A DNA stretch of 38,569 nt from Methanolinea sp. (GTDB lineage Archaea; Halobacteriota; Methanomicrobia; Methanomicrobiales; Methanospirillaceae): assembly GCA_018263335.1 (NCBI GenBank), contig JADFCY010000017.1, forward strand, positions 1 through 38,569, given 5' to 3'. Numbering within the stretch: position 1 is the stretch's first letter; each line of letters opens with the position of its first letter. The notes beneath the pieces are model-generated. The model saw nothing but the letters and a program-made list of their open reading frames with translations, had not been told where the DNA came from and did no database searches. Made by a program: the position numbers and the translations under genes. Shown here in pieces: positions 1 to 7,399 of this stretch.

Positions 1-272
1 TACTGCTTGAACTTCTTTGCGATCAGGTCATACGCCTCGTCCCAGCTCGCCTCGACAAACTTGCCGTCCTTCTTGATGAGCGGCACAGTGAGACGGTCGG
101 GTGAGTTGATGAACTCGTGGGCATAGGTCCCCTTCGGGCAGACCTTCCCCTCGTTGACGGGGGAACGGTGGTAGGGAGCGGTCCCGACGACCTTCCCCTC
201 CTTTACCACGAGGTTGAATGTGCATCCTGTCCCGCAATAGGGGCAGGTGGTCTGTACATACTTCATGTCCAT
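1..272 (-). CDS. fdhA: Formate dehydrogenase alpha subunit, N-terminal part (cut by window edge)
   Basis: The visible 90 residues are the start of a molybdopterin oxidoreductase of the F420-dependent formate dehydrogenase type. FdhA oxidises formate to CO2 and passes electrons through FdhB to F420. A [4Fe-4S] motif opens the protein (Cys10-x2-Cys13-x3-Cys17, then Cys in VCPKG), followed by the family pattern [16 protein letters not shown]. The ATG at 272 is preferred over the one at 266 because GAGGT lies 6 nt before it. The bis-MGD domains lie outside the window, so confusion with another molybdopterin oxidoreductase is possible, though the N-terminal pattern fits methanogen FdhA well. Confidence 0.85.
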   Translation of the reverse strand, partial: MDMKYVQTTCPYCGTGCTFNLVVKEGKVVGTAPYHRSPVNEGKVCPKGTYAHEFINSPDRLTVPLIKKDGKFVEASWDEAYDLIAKKFKQ

Positions 273-288
273 GGTTAAACCTCGAACA

Positions 289-300
289 CAGAGATCTCTG
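289..300. promoter_or_regulatory. 12-bp perfect palindrome upstream of fdhA
   Basis: CAGAGATCTCTG is a perfect palindrome 17 bp upstream of the fdhA start. It lies between a TATA-like stretch (CGTTAAATAC on the minus strand, about 311-320) and the start codon. It could be an operator, but a 12-bp palindrome can also arise by chance. The rest of 273-470 shows nothing convincing. Confidence 0.25.
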
Positions 301-470
301 AGAGGTCTGTATTTAACGGTAATGTTTAACTGCGAAAAAATTGATGAATACTGGTGGGTCAAAGGAGCCGCCTGGTTCGGCTTCCAGGGGATAATTTCTG
401 ATTTCATGAGTCAATTTCAAGGAATGAGGATGATACAAGGTTTCTGTGTCACCGCGGGGGCGATGCGCAG

Positions 471-956
471 GTGAGATCCCCCCCGGTCCCCCCAATGCTC
501 ACGGCGCTCGTGCAGGCAGGCATCCTCGGCATCGAGGATAAGGAGTTCACTGAACTGGACCGGTGCCCCTCGTGCGGGGGGAACGTCACCATGTATGACT
601 CAAAGGAGCGGCGCTTCGCGGTCCTCCGTGACGATTCCGGTCCTCGTACCATCAACGTCAGAGTGAAGAGGTTCTCCTGCCGGGAATGCGGCCGGATATC
701 CCCTGCCAATGCGCCATTCTACCCGGAGACCCGGATGGGCTCCCCCGTCGTCGACCTCTGCGTCGTTCTCTCCCGCGGGATGCCAGCCTCGCGAGTGGCG
801 AGGGTAATGGAAGATCTCTCTCTCGTGGTTGACCGGGGCACGGTGAGGAACTACGCCTCCCGTGACTTCGGGGAGATCCCCGTCACCTCGTTCTATGGGA
901 TCTCGATTCCAAGGTCGTTGATGACTCTGTCGCTCATGGGAATCAGGGGACCATGA
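471..956 (+). CDS. Zinc-ribbon protein, probably a truncated transposase-like gene
   Basis: This 161-aa ORF starts at GTG 471; an ATG at 495 is an alternative and neither has a good ribosome site. Residues 32-74 form a zinc ribbon (CPSCGG ... CRECGR) with a basic stretch between the Cys pairs, as in the N-terminal zinc finger of ISL3-type transposases. A helical part follows that looks like a helix-turn-helix (VDRGTVRNYAS). No DDE catalytic domain is present. The last residues (LSLMGIRGP) are encoded by the first unit of a 36-bp tandem repeat, so the original 3' end has probably been lost. It could instead be a small DNA-binding protein. The transposase link is by pattern only. Confidence 0.45.
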   Translation: MRSPPVPPMLTALVQAGILGIEDKEFTELDRCPSCGGNVTMYDSKERRFAVLRDDSGPRTINVRVKRFSCRECGRISPANAPFYPETRMGSPVVDLCVVLSRGMPASRVARVMEDLSLVVDRGTVRNYASRDFGEIPVTSFYGISIPRSLMTLSLMGIRGP

Positions 957-1025
957 GTGGCTCTGTCGCTCATGGGAATCAGGGGACCATGAGTGGCGCT
1001 GTCGCTCATGGGAATCAGGGGACCA
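927..1025. repeat. 36-bp tandem repeat, about 2.7 copies, each with an inner inverted repeat
   Basis: Units start at 927, 963 and 999 with an exact 36-bp period. They begin CTGTCGCTCATGGGAATC, and the last unit is cut after 27 bp. Units 1 and 2 differ only in the final base. The two complete units contain CTCATGG and CCATGAG separated by 11 nt, a 7-bp hairpin. The third unit is cut before the second arm is complete. There are no unique spacers. The array lies between the zinc-ribbon ORF and the minus-strand mfn operon. Confidence 0.85.
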
Positions 1026-1032
1026 CAATCGT

Positions 1033-1257
1033 TCATGCCGATGGAGAATCAATGAGCGCCGTCCCGTCGTAGGGGCAGAACGAGATGTGCGGATCTGAGG
1101 TCTTGAATCCGCAGAGTGGGCATTCCTTCTCCTCCCTGGGCCGCGAGAGGAACGGAATGAGCGGGATGAAGAGGAAGAGAAAGAAGAACGGCATGCCCGC
1201 GAGCCAGAATGCGGCACTCACCAGAAGCGACCCTGCCAGCAGGACAAGGCTCACCAT
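1033..1257 (-). CDS. Small membrane protein with C-terminal zinc-ribbon-like motif
   Basis: The 74-aa product has two closely spaced hydrophobic segments (about residues 2-20 and 23-38). A short soluble tail carries CPLCG and CPYDG, a CxxC-x11-CxxD arrangement that may bind zinc. Its ATG (1255-1257) overlaps the mfnF stop in an ATGGTGA arrangement, so it is translated from the mfnD-mfnF transcript. A longer frame reading upstream would only be mfnF antiframe sequence. I do not recognise the family. The tight coupling suggests a link to methanofuran synthesis or just shared expression. Confidence 0.65.
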   Translation of the reverse strand: MVSLVLLAGSLLVSAAFWLAGMPFFFLFLFIPLIPFLSRPREEKECPLCGFKTSDPHISFCPYDGTALIDSPSA

Positions 1258-2183
1258 CCACGGCCTCGTCGGAGCACCTCCCGGACTGCGTATGCGGGGA
1301 GGGCGGTTGCGGCAGGCCCGATCTCCAGGGAGAGATCTGTCCCCCCCAGCACGGAGGAAAGGAGCCCGGAGCCTGTTCCCGCGGTATAGATGCGGCATGC
1401 CCCGGACTCGTCCATCGCTCTCGCGACCGCATTTCGGATCACCTCCCGCTGGGCGTCCCAGAAGGCATGTGCTACCTGGAGGGCGCCCCCAGCCCCGATC
1501 TCCTCAAGGTCCGCACAGACGACCCGCGCGAGCCGCCGGAGGCAGGATGCACGGTTCTTCCCTTTCCTGTCGGGGGTGTCGCACGAGTAGTCCTCCTCCC
1601 CGATGTGGCCGAGCGCCAGGTGTGCGTCCGCGCTGATGGAAAACTGCTCCGCGCTCACGGGGGTCGAAAAACCGCCAAGGGAAACACTCCTGACGACCGC
1701 GGGAATGGTCGTGCGGAGGAGCCCCGTGTAGACAAGGTAGCCTTTCTGGAGCCGCAGGAGATCGGTGAGGCCGTAGAGGGGAGAGAGCGATCCCAGCGGG
1801 ATGATGTCGGTCGTGGTGCTCCCCATGTCCACGAGCAGGCCTTCCGGGTCACGTTCATGGAGAAACGCAGCGGACGCAAGCCAGTTGGCCGCGGCGAGGG
1901 CTGGAACCGGGGAGTCGTGGAACCGGCCGTCGGTGCCGTAGAAGAGCGCTTCCGGAAAGACCTCCCGGACGGTCCTTGTGATCCAGGCCACGCCCTCGCT
2001 CTTGGTCGAGAAGCAGTCCGCAAGCTCCCCGCTCATCACCACTGCCGCTTCCCCCCCCGCGGCCCGATAGCGACTGAGCACCCGGGAGAGAGGGGCCCCT
2101 TCCCACAAAGGGCAATAGACGGTGTCCACACCCCAGTCCGTTGCAAATTTGACGTTTGCGCCGCCGATATCGATCCCTATCAC
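1251..2183 (-). CDS. mfnF: Methanofuran biosynthesis condensing enzyme (hydantoinase/ASKHA-like, MfnF)
   Basis: MfnF joins the aminomethylfuran phosphate unit to gamma-glutamyl-tyramine in methanofuran synthesis. The 310-aa protein has an ASKHA fold signature: the N-terminal phosphate loop IGIDIGGANVKFA, a second loop DMGSTTTDIIPL near residue 135, and a late AGTGSG motif. Older annotation calls this family an H4MPT-linked C1-transfer pathway protein. The GTG start at 2183 shares GTGA with the mfnD stop, and GGGAGGGTGGAG lies just upstream. The pairing with mfnD supports the assignment strongly. Confidence 0.88.
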   Translation of the reverse strand: MIGIDIGGANVKFATDWGVDTVYCPLWEGAPLSRVLSRYRAAGGEAAVVMSGELADCFSTKSEGVAWITRTVREVFPEALFYGTDGRFHDSPVPALAAANWLASAAFLHERDPEGLLVDMGSTTTDIIPLGSLSPLYGLTDLLRLQKGYLVYTGLLRTTIPAVVRSVSLGGFSTPVSAEQFSISADAHLALGHIGEEDYSCDTPDRKGKNRASCLRRLARVVCADLEEIGAGGALQVAHAFWDAQREVIRNAVARAMDESGACRIYTAGTGSGLLSSVLGGTDLSLEIGPAATALPAYAVREVLRRGRGW

Positions 2184-3067
2184 AGCCGCTCCACCCTCCC
2201 ATGGCTGTCGAACCGGGCCCTCCCCCGCAGGTGCACCTCGTTGGGCCCGCCGCCCTTGGAGGCCTGGACGAGGATCTCTGCGATCTCCTCCTGCATGCAT
2301 GCCGCGATCCCGACGATGCTTGTGGTGATACGGGGATTCACGTCAACCACGTAGGGGTGGTCTGCAAGGACGATGTCGACTCCCACATACCCCTGGCAGC
2401 CGAGGATCTGCACCGCCCTTGTTGCGGTATTCACGAGTTCTTCGTGCCGCGGATGCGCGACCGGCGTCTCACCGCCGAGGTACCGGATGCAGCCGTCATC
2501 TCCGAACGCGATCAACTGGCGGTTCACCGCGAGCAGCAGGGGCGGCTTGCCGGTGTAAAAGGAGCAGGCATCCCCGACCACCCGGCTTCCCACGAGGCTC
2601 ACGCTCAGGTGCTCGCCCTCGATGTAGTCCTGGGCATACTCCCCCTTGCCGGGAGGCTCTTTTGTCAGGCAGACACCTACCGAGCCGCAGCCGAGCGCGG
2701 GCTTGACCACCTGGGTGGCGGTCGATCCCGATCCCGGCACCGGGACGCCGTTCCTGGCCAGGATCTGCCCGCACTGCACTTTGTCGGCGCACACGGCGGC
2801 GTTCATGCTCCCGCATCCCACGCTGTGGGTGTACTTCTCGAGGACAGACGTGAACCGGAAGAGGAGGTGATCGGGGGCTATCACGAGGCCCACGTCGCAG
2901 AGGGGTGCAAGTCTCTTTATCTCCCCGACAAAGTCGCCATCTTCCGGGGTGAGCACCTCGTACCCGCACCGTGCGAAACTCTCCGAAAGGACCCTGAGCA
3001 TTGCCTCGCCTTCGGGTGCCAGGCGGGGATCGTGGAACACGGCATACTCTGCAAGGAGCGCTTTCAT
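2180..3067 (-). CDS. mfnD: Tyramine--L-glutamate ligase (ATP-grasp, MfnD)
   Basis: MfnD is an ATP-grasp ligase that attaches glutamate to tyramine, an early step in methanofuran side-chain synthesis. The 295-aa length fits the family. The central part has the ATP-grasp lysine region (VVKPALGCGSVGV). The C-terminal metal-binding segment is VDIVLADHPYVVDVNPRITTS, with the Asp/Asn residues expected for Mg-ATP. It is the first gene of the operon mfnD-mfnF-small membrane protein. No clear ribosome site precedes ATG 3067. The 81-bp gap to divergent surE must hold both promoters. Confidence 0.88.
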   Translation of the reverse strand: MKALLAEYAVFHDPRLAPEGEAMLRVLSESFARCGYEVLTPEDGDFVGEIKRLAPLCDVGLVIAPDHLLFRFTSVLEKYTHSVGCGSMNAAVCADKVQCGQILARNGVPVPGSGSTATQVVKPALGCGSVGVCLTKEPPGKGEYAQDYIEGEHLSVSLVGSRVVGDACSFYTGKPPLLLAVNRQLIAFGDDGCIRYLGGETPVAHPRHEELVNTATRAVQILGCQGYVGVDIVLADHPYVVDVNPRITTSIVGIAACMQEEIAEILVQASKGGGPNEVHLRGRARFDSHGRVERL

Positions 3068-3148
3068 CGTATTGAATGGGTCGCCGGGCCAGATGAGCGT
3101 GACGATCGGTCAAGTATTTCTCATTGCTCCCCCAACGGGTTGGTGACC

Positions 3149-3946
3149 ATGAAACCCCGCATCCTGCTCACAAATGACGACGGCATCAACTCTGCCGGCC
3201 TGTGGGCCGCCTACGAAGCCCTATCCCCGATTGCACAGGTGACGGTGGTGGCTCCCGCGACCCAGCAGAGTGCGGTAGGGCGGTCCATCTCCATCTTCGA
3301 GCCGATCAGGGCCCACGAGGTCGAGATGAACGGCGTCCGCGCCTGGGCGGTGGGAGGGAAGCCGACCGATGCGGTGATCATCGGGCTCTATGCGCTGGAT
3401 CTCCGGCCCGTCATGGTGGTGAGCGGGATCAATATCGGCGAGAACCTCTCGTTTGAGTCCATCATGACCTCGGGGACAGTGGGAGCCGCGCTCGAGGCGG
3501 CGAACCAGGGGACCCCGGCCATCGCCTTCTCCCTCCAGGTGGAGGACCAGGGGGACAAGTTCGATGACCCGCGCCATCACGCCCAGAGTTTCGAGCAGTC
3601 ACGCAGAGTCGTGAGAGACGTGTGCGGAATCTTCCTCGGGAGGCCTCTTCCGCCCGGTGCCGATATCCTCAACGTGAACATCCCCTCCATGGTGAAGGGC
3701 GGATACGAAGTGACACGCCTCGCGGAGAAGCTCTTTGTGACCGGCGTGGAAAAGAGACTCGATCCCAGGGGAAGGCCCTACTTCTGGATCAACGGCCCCC
3801 TCATCGATGACGCGGGGGAAGGGACGGACGTGCACGCCATCCGGAAGGGCAACGTATCCCTCACACCCATCACGCTCGACTGCACGGCGCAAAGCGCAGG
3901 CCCGGCACTCCGGGCACTCTTCCATGAGGGGGGTGGGAGCGCATGA
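3149..3946 (+). CDS. surE: 5'/3'-nucleotidase SurE
   Basis: SurE is a metal-dependent phosphatase acting on nucleoside monophosphates. The N-terminus has the hallmark LLTNDDG metal-binding motif (Asp-Asp near residues 10-11), then a conserved Ser/Asn region (APATQQSAVGRSIS) and VSGINIGENL. The length of 265 aa is normal. ATG 3149 is chosen because family homology starts there. An open frame continues far upstream but is antisense to mfnD. The stop overlaps the rpiA start (ATGA), so the two genes form an operon. Confidence 0.93.
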   Translation: MKPRILLTNDDGINSAGLWAAYEALSPIAQVTVVAPATQQSAVGRSISIFEPIRAHEVEMNGVRAWAVGGKPTDAVIIGLYALDLRPVMVVSGINIGENLSFESIMTSGTVGAALEAANQGTPAIAFSLQVEDQGDKFDDPRHHAQSFEQSRRVVRDVCGIFLGRPLPPGADILNVNIPSMVKGGYEVTRLAEKLFVTGVEKRLDPRGRPYFWINGPLIDDAGEGTDVHAIRKGNVSLTPITLDCTAQSAGPALRALFHEGGGSA

Positions 3947-4647
3947 GCCGCCGTTCTGCCGACGTGGCGAAGAGAGATGCCGGGTATCATGCGGCAGATA
4001 TGGTAAAGGACGGGATGATCGTCGGGCTTGGCACCGGGTCGACAGCCTACCATGCGATGGTCAGGCTTTCTGCGAGGGTGAGGGAAGAGGAGATATCTGT
4101 CGCAGGAGTTCCCACCTCCCACCAGACCGCCATGCGGGCACGCGAGCTCGGCATCCCCCTGACCACCCTCGACGAGCACCCGGGCCTTGACCTGGCCATT
4201 GATGGCGCGGACCAGGTTGACCCCTCGCTCCGCCTGGTAAAGGGGAGGGGTGCGGCGCTCACGAGAGAAAAAGTGGTGGCATGTGCCGCCGGACGGCTGG
4301 TCATCGTGGCAGACCCGGGAAAAGTGGTCCAGGCCCTCTCTGGCGTCGTCCCGGTTGAGGTGATCCCGTTTGCCGCGACTCCCATCATGCAGACACTCTC
4401 ACGCATGGGAGGGGCCCCGCGGGTCCGGGAAGGGAAGGCCAAGGACGGCCCGGTGATCACTGACAACGGGAACTTCCTGATCGATTGCGATTTCGACGTG
4501 ATACCTGATCCCGAAGGGCTCGAGGCCACGCTCACCGCGATTCCCGGCGTCGTGGAATGCGGGCTCTTCTGCCGCTATACCGGGAAGACCACGCTCGTGG
4601 TCGGAGAAGAAGGGGGCTGCAGGGTTATTGAGGGGAAACGGGCTTAA
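3943..4647 (+). CDS. rpiA: Ribose-5-phosphate isomerase A
   Basis: RpiA interconverts ribose 5-phosphate and ribulose 5-phosphate. Recognisable motifs are the phosphate loop GLGTGSTA, the catalytic DGADQVD segment, and KGRGAALTREKVVA. The length of 234 aa is normal. It is translationally coupled to surE. In this organism it would take up ribulose 5-phosphate made by the Fae/Hps protein encoded at 34321-35502, giving pentoses without an oxidative pentose phosphate route. Its stop overlaps the stop of the convergent regulator gene in TTAA. Confidence 0.95.
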   Translation: MSRRSADVAKRDAGYHAADMVKDGMIVGLGTGSTAYHAMVRLSARVREEEISVAGVPTSHQTAMRARELGIPLTTLDEHPGLDLAIDGADQVDPSLRLVKGRGAALTREKVVACAAGRLVIVADPGKVVQALSGVVPVEVIPFAATPIMQTLSRMGGAPRVREGKAKDGPVITDNGNFLIDCDFDVIPDPEGLEATLTAIPGVVECGLFCRYTGKTTLVVGEEGGCRVIEGKRA

Positions 4648-5018
4648 GAGATATAGTCCCGCAGCTGCTGTATCAGGTTCAGCTGGTTGGTGGCCTCGGC
4701 CCGCTTCTCCTTCTCGATGGTATCCATGATCTCGGCGATCGGCTGGGACAGCCTGTATATCTTCACCGGCCTTCCCTTGTTCTCGGCCTTTGTCTCCCTG
4801 TTCGCGACCCAGTGCTGCTCCATCATCGTCGCCATCGCGATGCTGACTTCGGGCTGGCGTAGGTCGGTGCCCCGCTCGATGTCCCTCGAGGTGGCCTCAG
4901 GGGTGTGGGCCAGGTAGACGAGCACCTTTGCGACATTCTTCTTCAACCCTATCCGCACCAGGAGATCGGCAAATTCCTCTTCCCTGGGGGTGAAGTACAT
5001 GACGTTTCTCGATTTCAT
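4644..5018 (-). CDS. Winged helix-turn-helix transcriptional regulator
   Basis: This 124-aa basic protein has a winged-HTH layout: KNVAKVLVYLAHTPEATSRD followed by a recognition helix region (DLRQPEVSIAMATMM), a wing (KGRPVKIYRL), and a C-terminal amphipathic helix likely to dimerise. It resembles the HTH of archaeal TrmB/ArsR-like regulators. The ligand is unknown. ATG 5018 has GGTGA 5 nt upstream. A GTG at 5027 with GAGG 5 nt upstream is an equally good start (127 aa). It lies directly downstream of tbp but has its own AT-rich promoter. Confidence 0.75.
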   Translation of the reverse strand: MKSRNVMYFTPREEEFADLLVRIGLKKNVAKVLVYLAHTPEATSRDIERGTDLRQPEVSIAMATMMEQHWVANRETKAENKGRPVKIYRLSQPIAEIMDTIEKEKRAEATNQLNLIQQLRDYIS

Positions 5019-5052
5019 GGTGTTCACCGCTTCCTCTTATGTTATAGACATA

Positions 5053-5090
5053 TAATATATAAAAAGATTATTATTATTTATATAGCATTA
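5053..5090 (-). promoter_or_regulatory. AT-rich promoter of the HTH regulator gene
   Basis: On the minus strand this stretch contains two TATA-like elements, GCTATATAAATAA (around 5080-5090) and TTTTTATATATTA (around 5053-5066). The nearer one would place the transcription start roughly 10 nt before the start codon, leaving just enough leader for the ribosome sites seen. Confidence 0.5.
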
Positions 5091-5116
5091 AAAAAGGAAA
5101 ACCGGTGAAAAACCGG
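5089..5116 (-). terminator. Terminator after tbp
   Basis: After the tbp stop the minus strand has a short CCGG-TTTTTCA-CCGG stem followed by TTTTCCTTTTTTT. Archaeal termination relies mainly on U-tracts, which are present. The stem is only 4 bp plus wobble pairs. Confidence 0.5.
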
Positions 5117-5124
5117 CCCGCGGA

Positions 5125-5685
5125 TCAAAGGAGTCCGAGGTTCTTGAGGTCCGCGAGGATCTTCTGCACGGCCTTCCTCGCATCTTCGGGCTCCTTTCCG
5201 CCGGTGATGATCAGCTTCCCGGAACCGAAGAGAAGGACAACGACTTTTGGGTTCTCGAGCCTGTATACGAGACCGGGGAACTGCTCGGGCTCGTATTCGA
5301 TCCGGTCAAGGTTGAACCCCACCGCGATCTTGTTCAGGTTGATGCCCGAGCCGAGGTCCGCGGAGGTGACGATGTTCTGGATCTTGTAGCTCAGTTTCTT
5401 TGGGATCTCAATGTGCAGTCCCCTGAGGAGGTTGCCGAGTATCTCGAGCCCCTCAGAGAGGCTCTCGATGCTTTTTGCCCCGGTGAGGACCACCTTTCCG
5501 GAACCAAAGACCAGCGCGGCGATCTTCGGGTTCTGCATCCTGATGACGACACCCGGAAACCTCTTCTTATTGTATTCCGCATCTTTGATCTGGGAGGCCA
5601 GGGCGGGGAGATCCAGATAATCGGTTACCTTGGCTGAGGCAACGATATTTTCAATCTTGAGAGAGTCCTCTGGCTTGACCTTCAT
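5125..5685 (-). CDS. tbp: TATA-box-binding protein
   Basis: TBP binds the archaeal TATA box and recruits TFB and RNA polymerase. The 186-aa protein consists of the two expected direct repeats. Each has an IENIVAS/IQNIVTS start, FPG(V/L)V(I/Y)R(M/L)(Q/E)NPK and a VFGSGKVVLTG / LFGSGKLIITG core. Start ATG 5685 is chosen from family homology and because a TATA box lies only about 22-35 bp upstream. An in-frame upstream start near 5736 would lie before that TATA box. Confidence 0.97.
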   Translation of the reverse strand: MKVKPEDSLKIENIVASAKVTDYLDLPALASQIKDAEYNKKRFPGVVIRMQNPKIAALVFGSGKVVLTGAKSIESLSEGLEILGNLLRGLHIEIPKKLSYKIQNIVTSADLGSGINLNKIAVGFNLDRIEYEPEQFPGLVYRLENPKVVVLLFGSGKLIITGGKEPEDARKAVQKILADLKNLGLL

Positions 5686-5705
5686 GTTTATAAAATGACC
5701 CCGGA

Positions 5706-5720
5706 CAGTATATAAACAGT
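5706..5720 (-). promoter_or_regulatory. tbp promoter, near-leaderless
   Basis: On the minus strand the sequence reads CTGTTTATATACTGT, a good archaeal TATA box centred about 27 bp before the tbp ATG. The transcript should therefore start at or within a few bases of the start codon. A second TATA-like string (TTTTATAAAC) touches the start codon itself, so TBP might bind its own start site. That last point is inference. Confidence 0.6.
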
Positions 5721-5739
5721 TGGGTGTGATACCCAAAGT

Positions 5740-7071
5740 TCAGGGCTTGAGAAAGAAGGCTGCGATCGAGAAGTAGATCAGGACGCCCATGATGTCTGCG
5801 ATCGAGGTGATGAGCGGGCCGCTCGCGGTTGCAGGGTCCATCTTCAGTCTCGTCAGGAGGAACGGGAGCGACAGCCCGATGAGTGCCCCCATGATCACGA
5901 TGGAGACCATCGAGAGCGAAACGATGATCGCGATCTCGGGCCCGCCACGGAAGAGCCCAATTGCGGCGACGGCAATACCCATCGTGATCCCCATTGCGAG
6001 GGCGACGACGACCTCCTTTCCAAGGAGCGATAACCAGTCCTTCATCCTGACGTCGCCGACGGCAATGGAGCGGATGACGAGCGTGGAGGACTGCGCGCCT
6101 GTATTGCCCCCGCTGTCGATGAGAAGGGGAAGGAAGAAGACGAGGGTGATTGCTGCGGTGATGGTCTCCTCGTAGAAGGCAAGGCCCGCACCGGTGAAAA
6201 TGTTGACAAACACGAGGGTGAGAAGCCATGGGATCCTTTTCCGGTAGAGCAGGGATACCCCTGCCTCGCGTATGTTTGTCTTCAGTTCCCTGATCGTCGC
6301 CATCTTGTGGAAGTCCTCGGTCGCCTCCTCTTCCACCACATCCATCACGTCGTCAAAGGTGATGGACCCGACAAGGCGCCGCTCGCTGTCGAGGACCGGG
6401 ATCGCCGGGAGGTCGCGTTCCATGATGAGCTCCGCCGCCTTCTCTCTTGGGTCAAAGGTGGAGACAGAGAGTTCAGGTTCCTGCGCCAGATCCCCCATAG
6501 GGGTCGTAGGCATTGCCTTGATCAGGCTCCCGAGCCGCACGTATCCCTTGTAGACCCTCCCAGGCCCCCTGACATAGATCATCTCCATCTGGTCAGGCCG
6601 GAGTGGCGTGGCGTGGAGCTGCGAGAGGACCGTTCCTGCCGGGGCATCATCCCTCACGCTGAGGTACAGCGGGGACATGATCCTCCCCGCGCTGTCCTCG
6701 GGATAACCGAGGAGGAGGTTGAGAAGGTTCCGCTCCTCGGGGTTGAGCGCGCTGATGAGGCGGCTGGTAATCCCGGCCGGAAGCTCGGGGAAGAGGCGGG
6801 CACGGTCGTCCGGGTCAAGGGAAGAGATCAGGGTGAGGGCTTCCGGGTCGCCGGTCATCGCCACGATCCTGGCCTGCTGGTCGGGGTCGAGCCCTTCGAA
6901 GAAGTCAAGTGCGACCTCCCGGTCAAGGAGGCGGAAGAGCAGGAGGAAGTCAGGCTTTTCGAGCGAGAGGAAGAGTTCACGGAGTTCGTCGGGGTGAAGG
7001 CCCCTGGCGATATCGCGAAGCTTCGCGTAGTCGCGGTTCTCCAGGCATTCCCGTAGCGCACTCTCGTTCAT
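5740..7071 (-). CDS. mgtE: Magnesium transporter MgtE
   Basis: MgtE is a Mg2+-gated channel of the cytoplasmic membrane. The 443-aa protein has the full layout: an N-terminal helical domain (about 1-130) with the HPDELRELF pattern; a CBS pair (about 130-255) including MERDLPAIPVLD and LVGSITFDDVMDVV; and five C-terminal membrane helices (about 285-443). Conserved segments there include LIDSGGNTGAQSST and ITSIADIMGVLIYF. ATG 7071 has a very strong ribosome site (GGAGGTGA, 5 nt spacing). The gene ends just upstream of the tbp promoter. Confidence 0.95.
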   Translation of the reverse strand: MNESALRECLENRDYAKLRDIARGLHPDELRELFLSLEKPDFLLLFRLLDREVALDFFEGLDPDQQARIVAMTGDPEALTLISSLDPDDRARLFPELPAGITSRLISALNPEERNLLNLLLGYPEDSAGRIMSPLYLSVRDDAPAGTVLSQLHATPLRPDQMEMIYVRGPGRVYKGYVRLGSLIKAMPTTPMGDLAQEPELSVSTFDPREKAAELIMERDLPAIPVLDSERRLVGSITFDDVMDVVEEEATEDFHKMATIRELKTNIREAGVSLLYRKRIPWLLTLVFVNIFTGAGLAFYEETITAAITLVFFLPLLIDSGGNTGAQSSTLVIRSIAVGDVRMKDWLSLLGKEVVVALAMGITMGIAVAAIGLFRGGPEIAIIVSLSMVSIVIMGALIGLSLPFLLTRLKMDPATASGPLITSIADIMGVLIYFSIAAFFLKP

Positions 7072-7399
7072 GGTTTCACCTCCGCTCCCGTAGAGACCCA
7101 CCCCGTTGCCGGCCGGCTCAGTTTCGTTCCCGGGAGCCCTGGGTTGCAGCCATTATGGCGCCGGCTCCACCTGGACTCTCGACTCATTCCGGCCGGAAAG
7201 AGAGGTTCTGATGGTGAACTATGGGTGATTCGAGGGTATTAGTATTTAGCAGTCCCCCTTTGGGGACAAAAGGGAGGGTTTCCCCCTCGGAAAGACAAGA
7301 TTATCCCTGCCGGGGAACCGCTATCCCCTCACTCGCGCGACCCTCTGCCCGCATTGGGAATATGGACTGTTTTATCTGATTGCTCCCACAGGTGTATGT
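7072..7399. other. Intergenic region with long mgtE leader and a GC hairpin
   Basis: This 328-bp stretch has no convincing long gene. A minus-strand TATA-like element (GCTAAATACTAATAC, about 7235-7250) would give mgtE a leader of about 145 nt. That leader holds two self-complementary CCGGCCGG blocks (about 7108-7116 and 7189-7197) that can pair with each other, and a tiny ORF of 11 codons (7118-7153). Just upstream of the TATA element lies a perfect hairpin, GTCCCC-CTTT-GGGGAC (7252-7267). On the plus strand the last 50 bp should carry the pilin promoter, but no strong TATA box is seen. Confidence 0.35.

Noticed and set aside
247-474. 75-aa ORF between fdhA and the zinc-ribbon gene
   Set aside because: It begins inside the fdhA promoter region on the other strand, lacks a ribosome site and has no family-like features.
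927-1025. CRISPR-like array of 36-bp units
   Set aside because: The units are directly adjacent with no unique spacers, and no cas gene is in the window. It is a simple tandem repeat.
2156-3148. Long N-terminal extension of SurE
   Set aside because: The open frame upstream of 3149 is antisense to mfnD and has no protein-like family match. SurE homology begins at 3149.
7252-7267. Perfect GTCCCC/GGGGAC hairpin as a terminator
   Set aside because: No T-tract follows on either strand and no transcript is expected to end there. Left as an unexplained palindrome.
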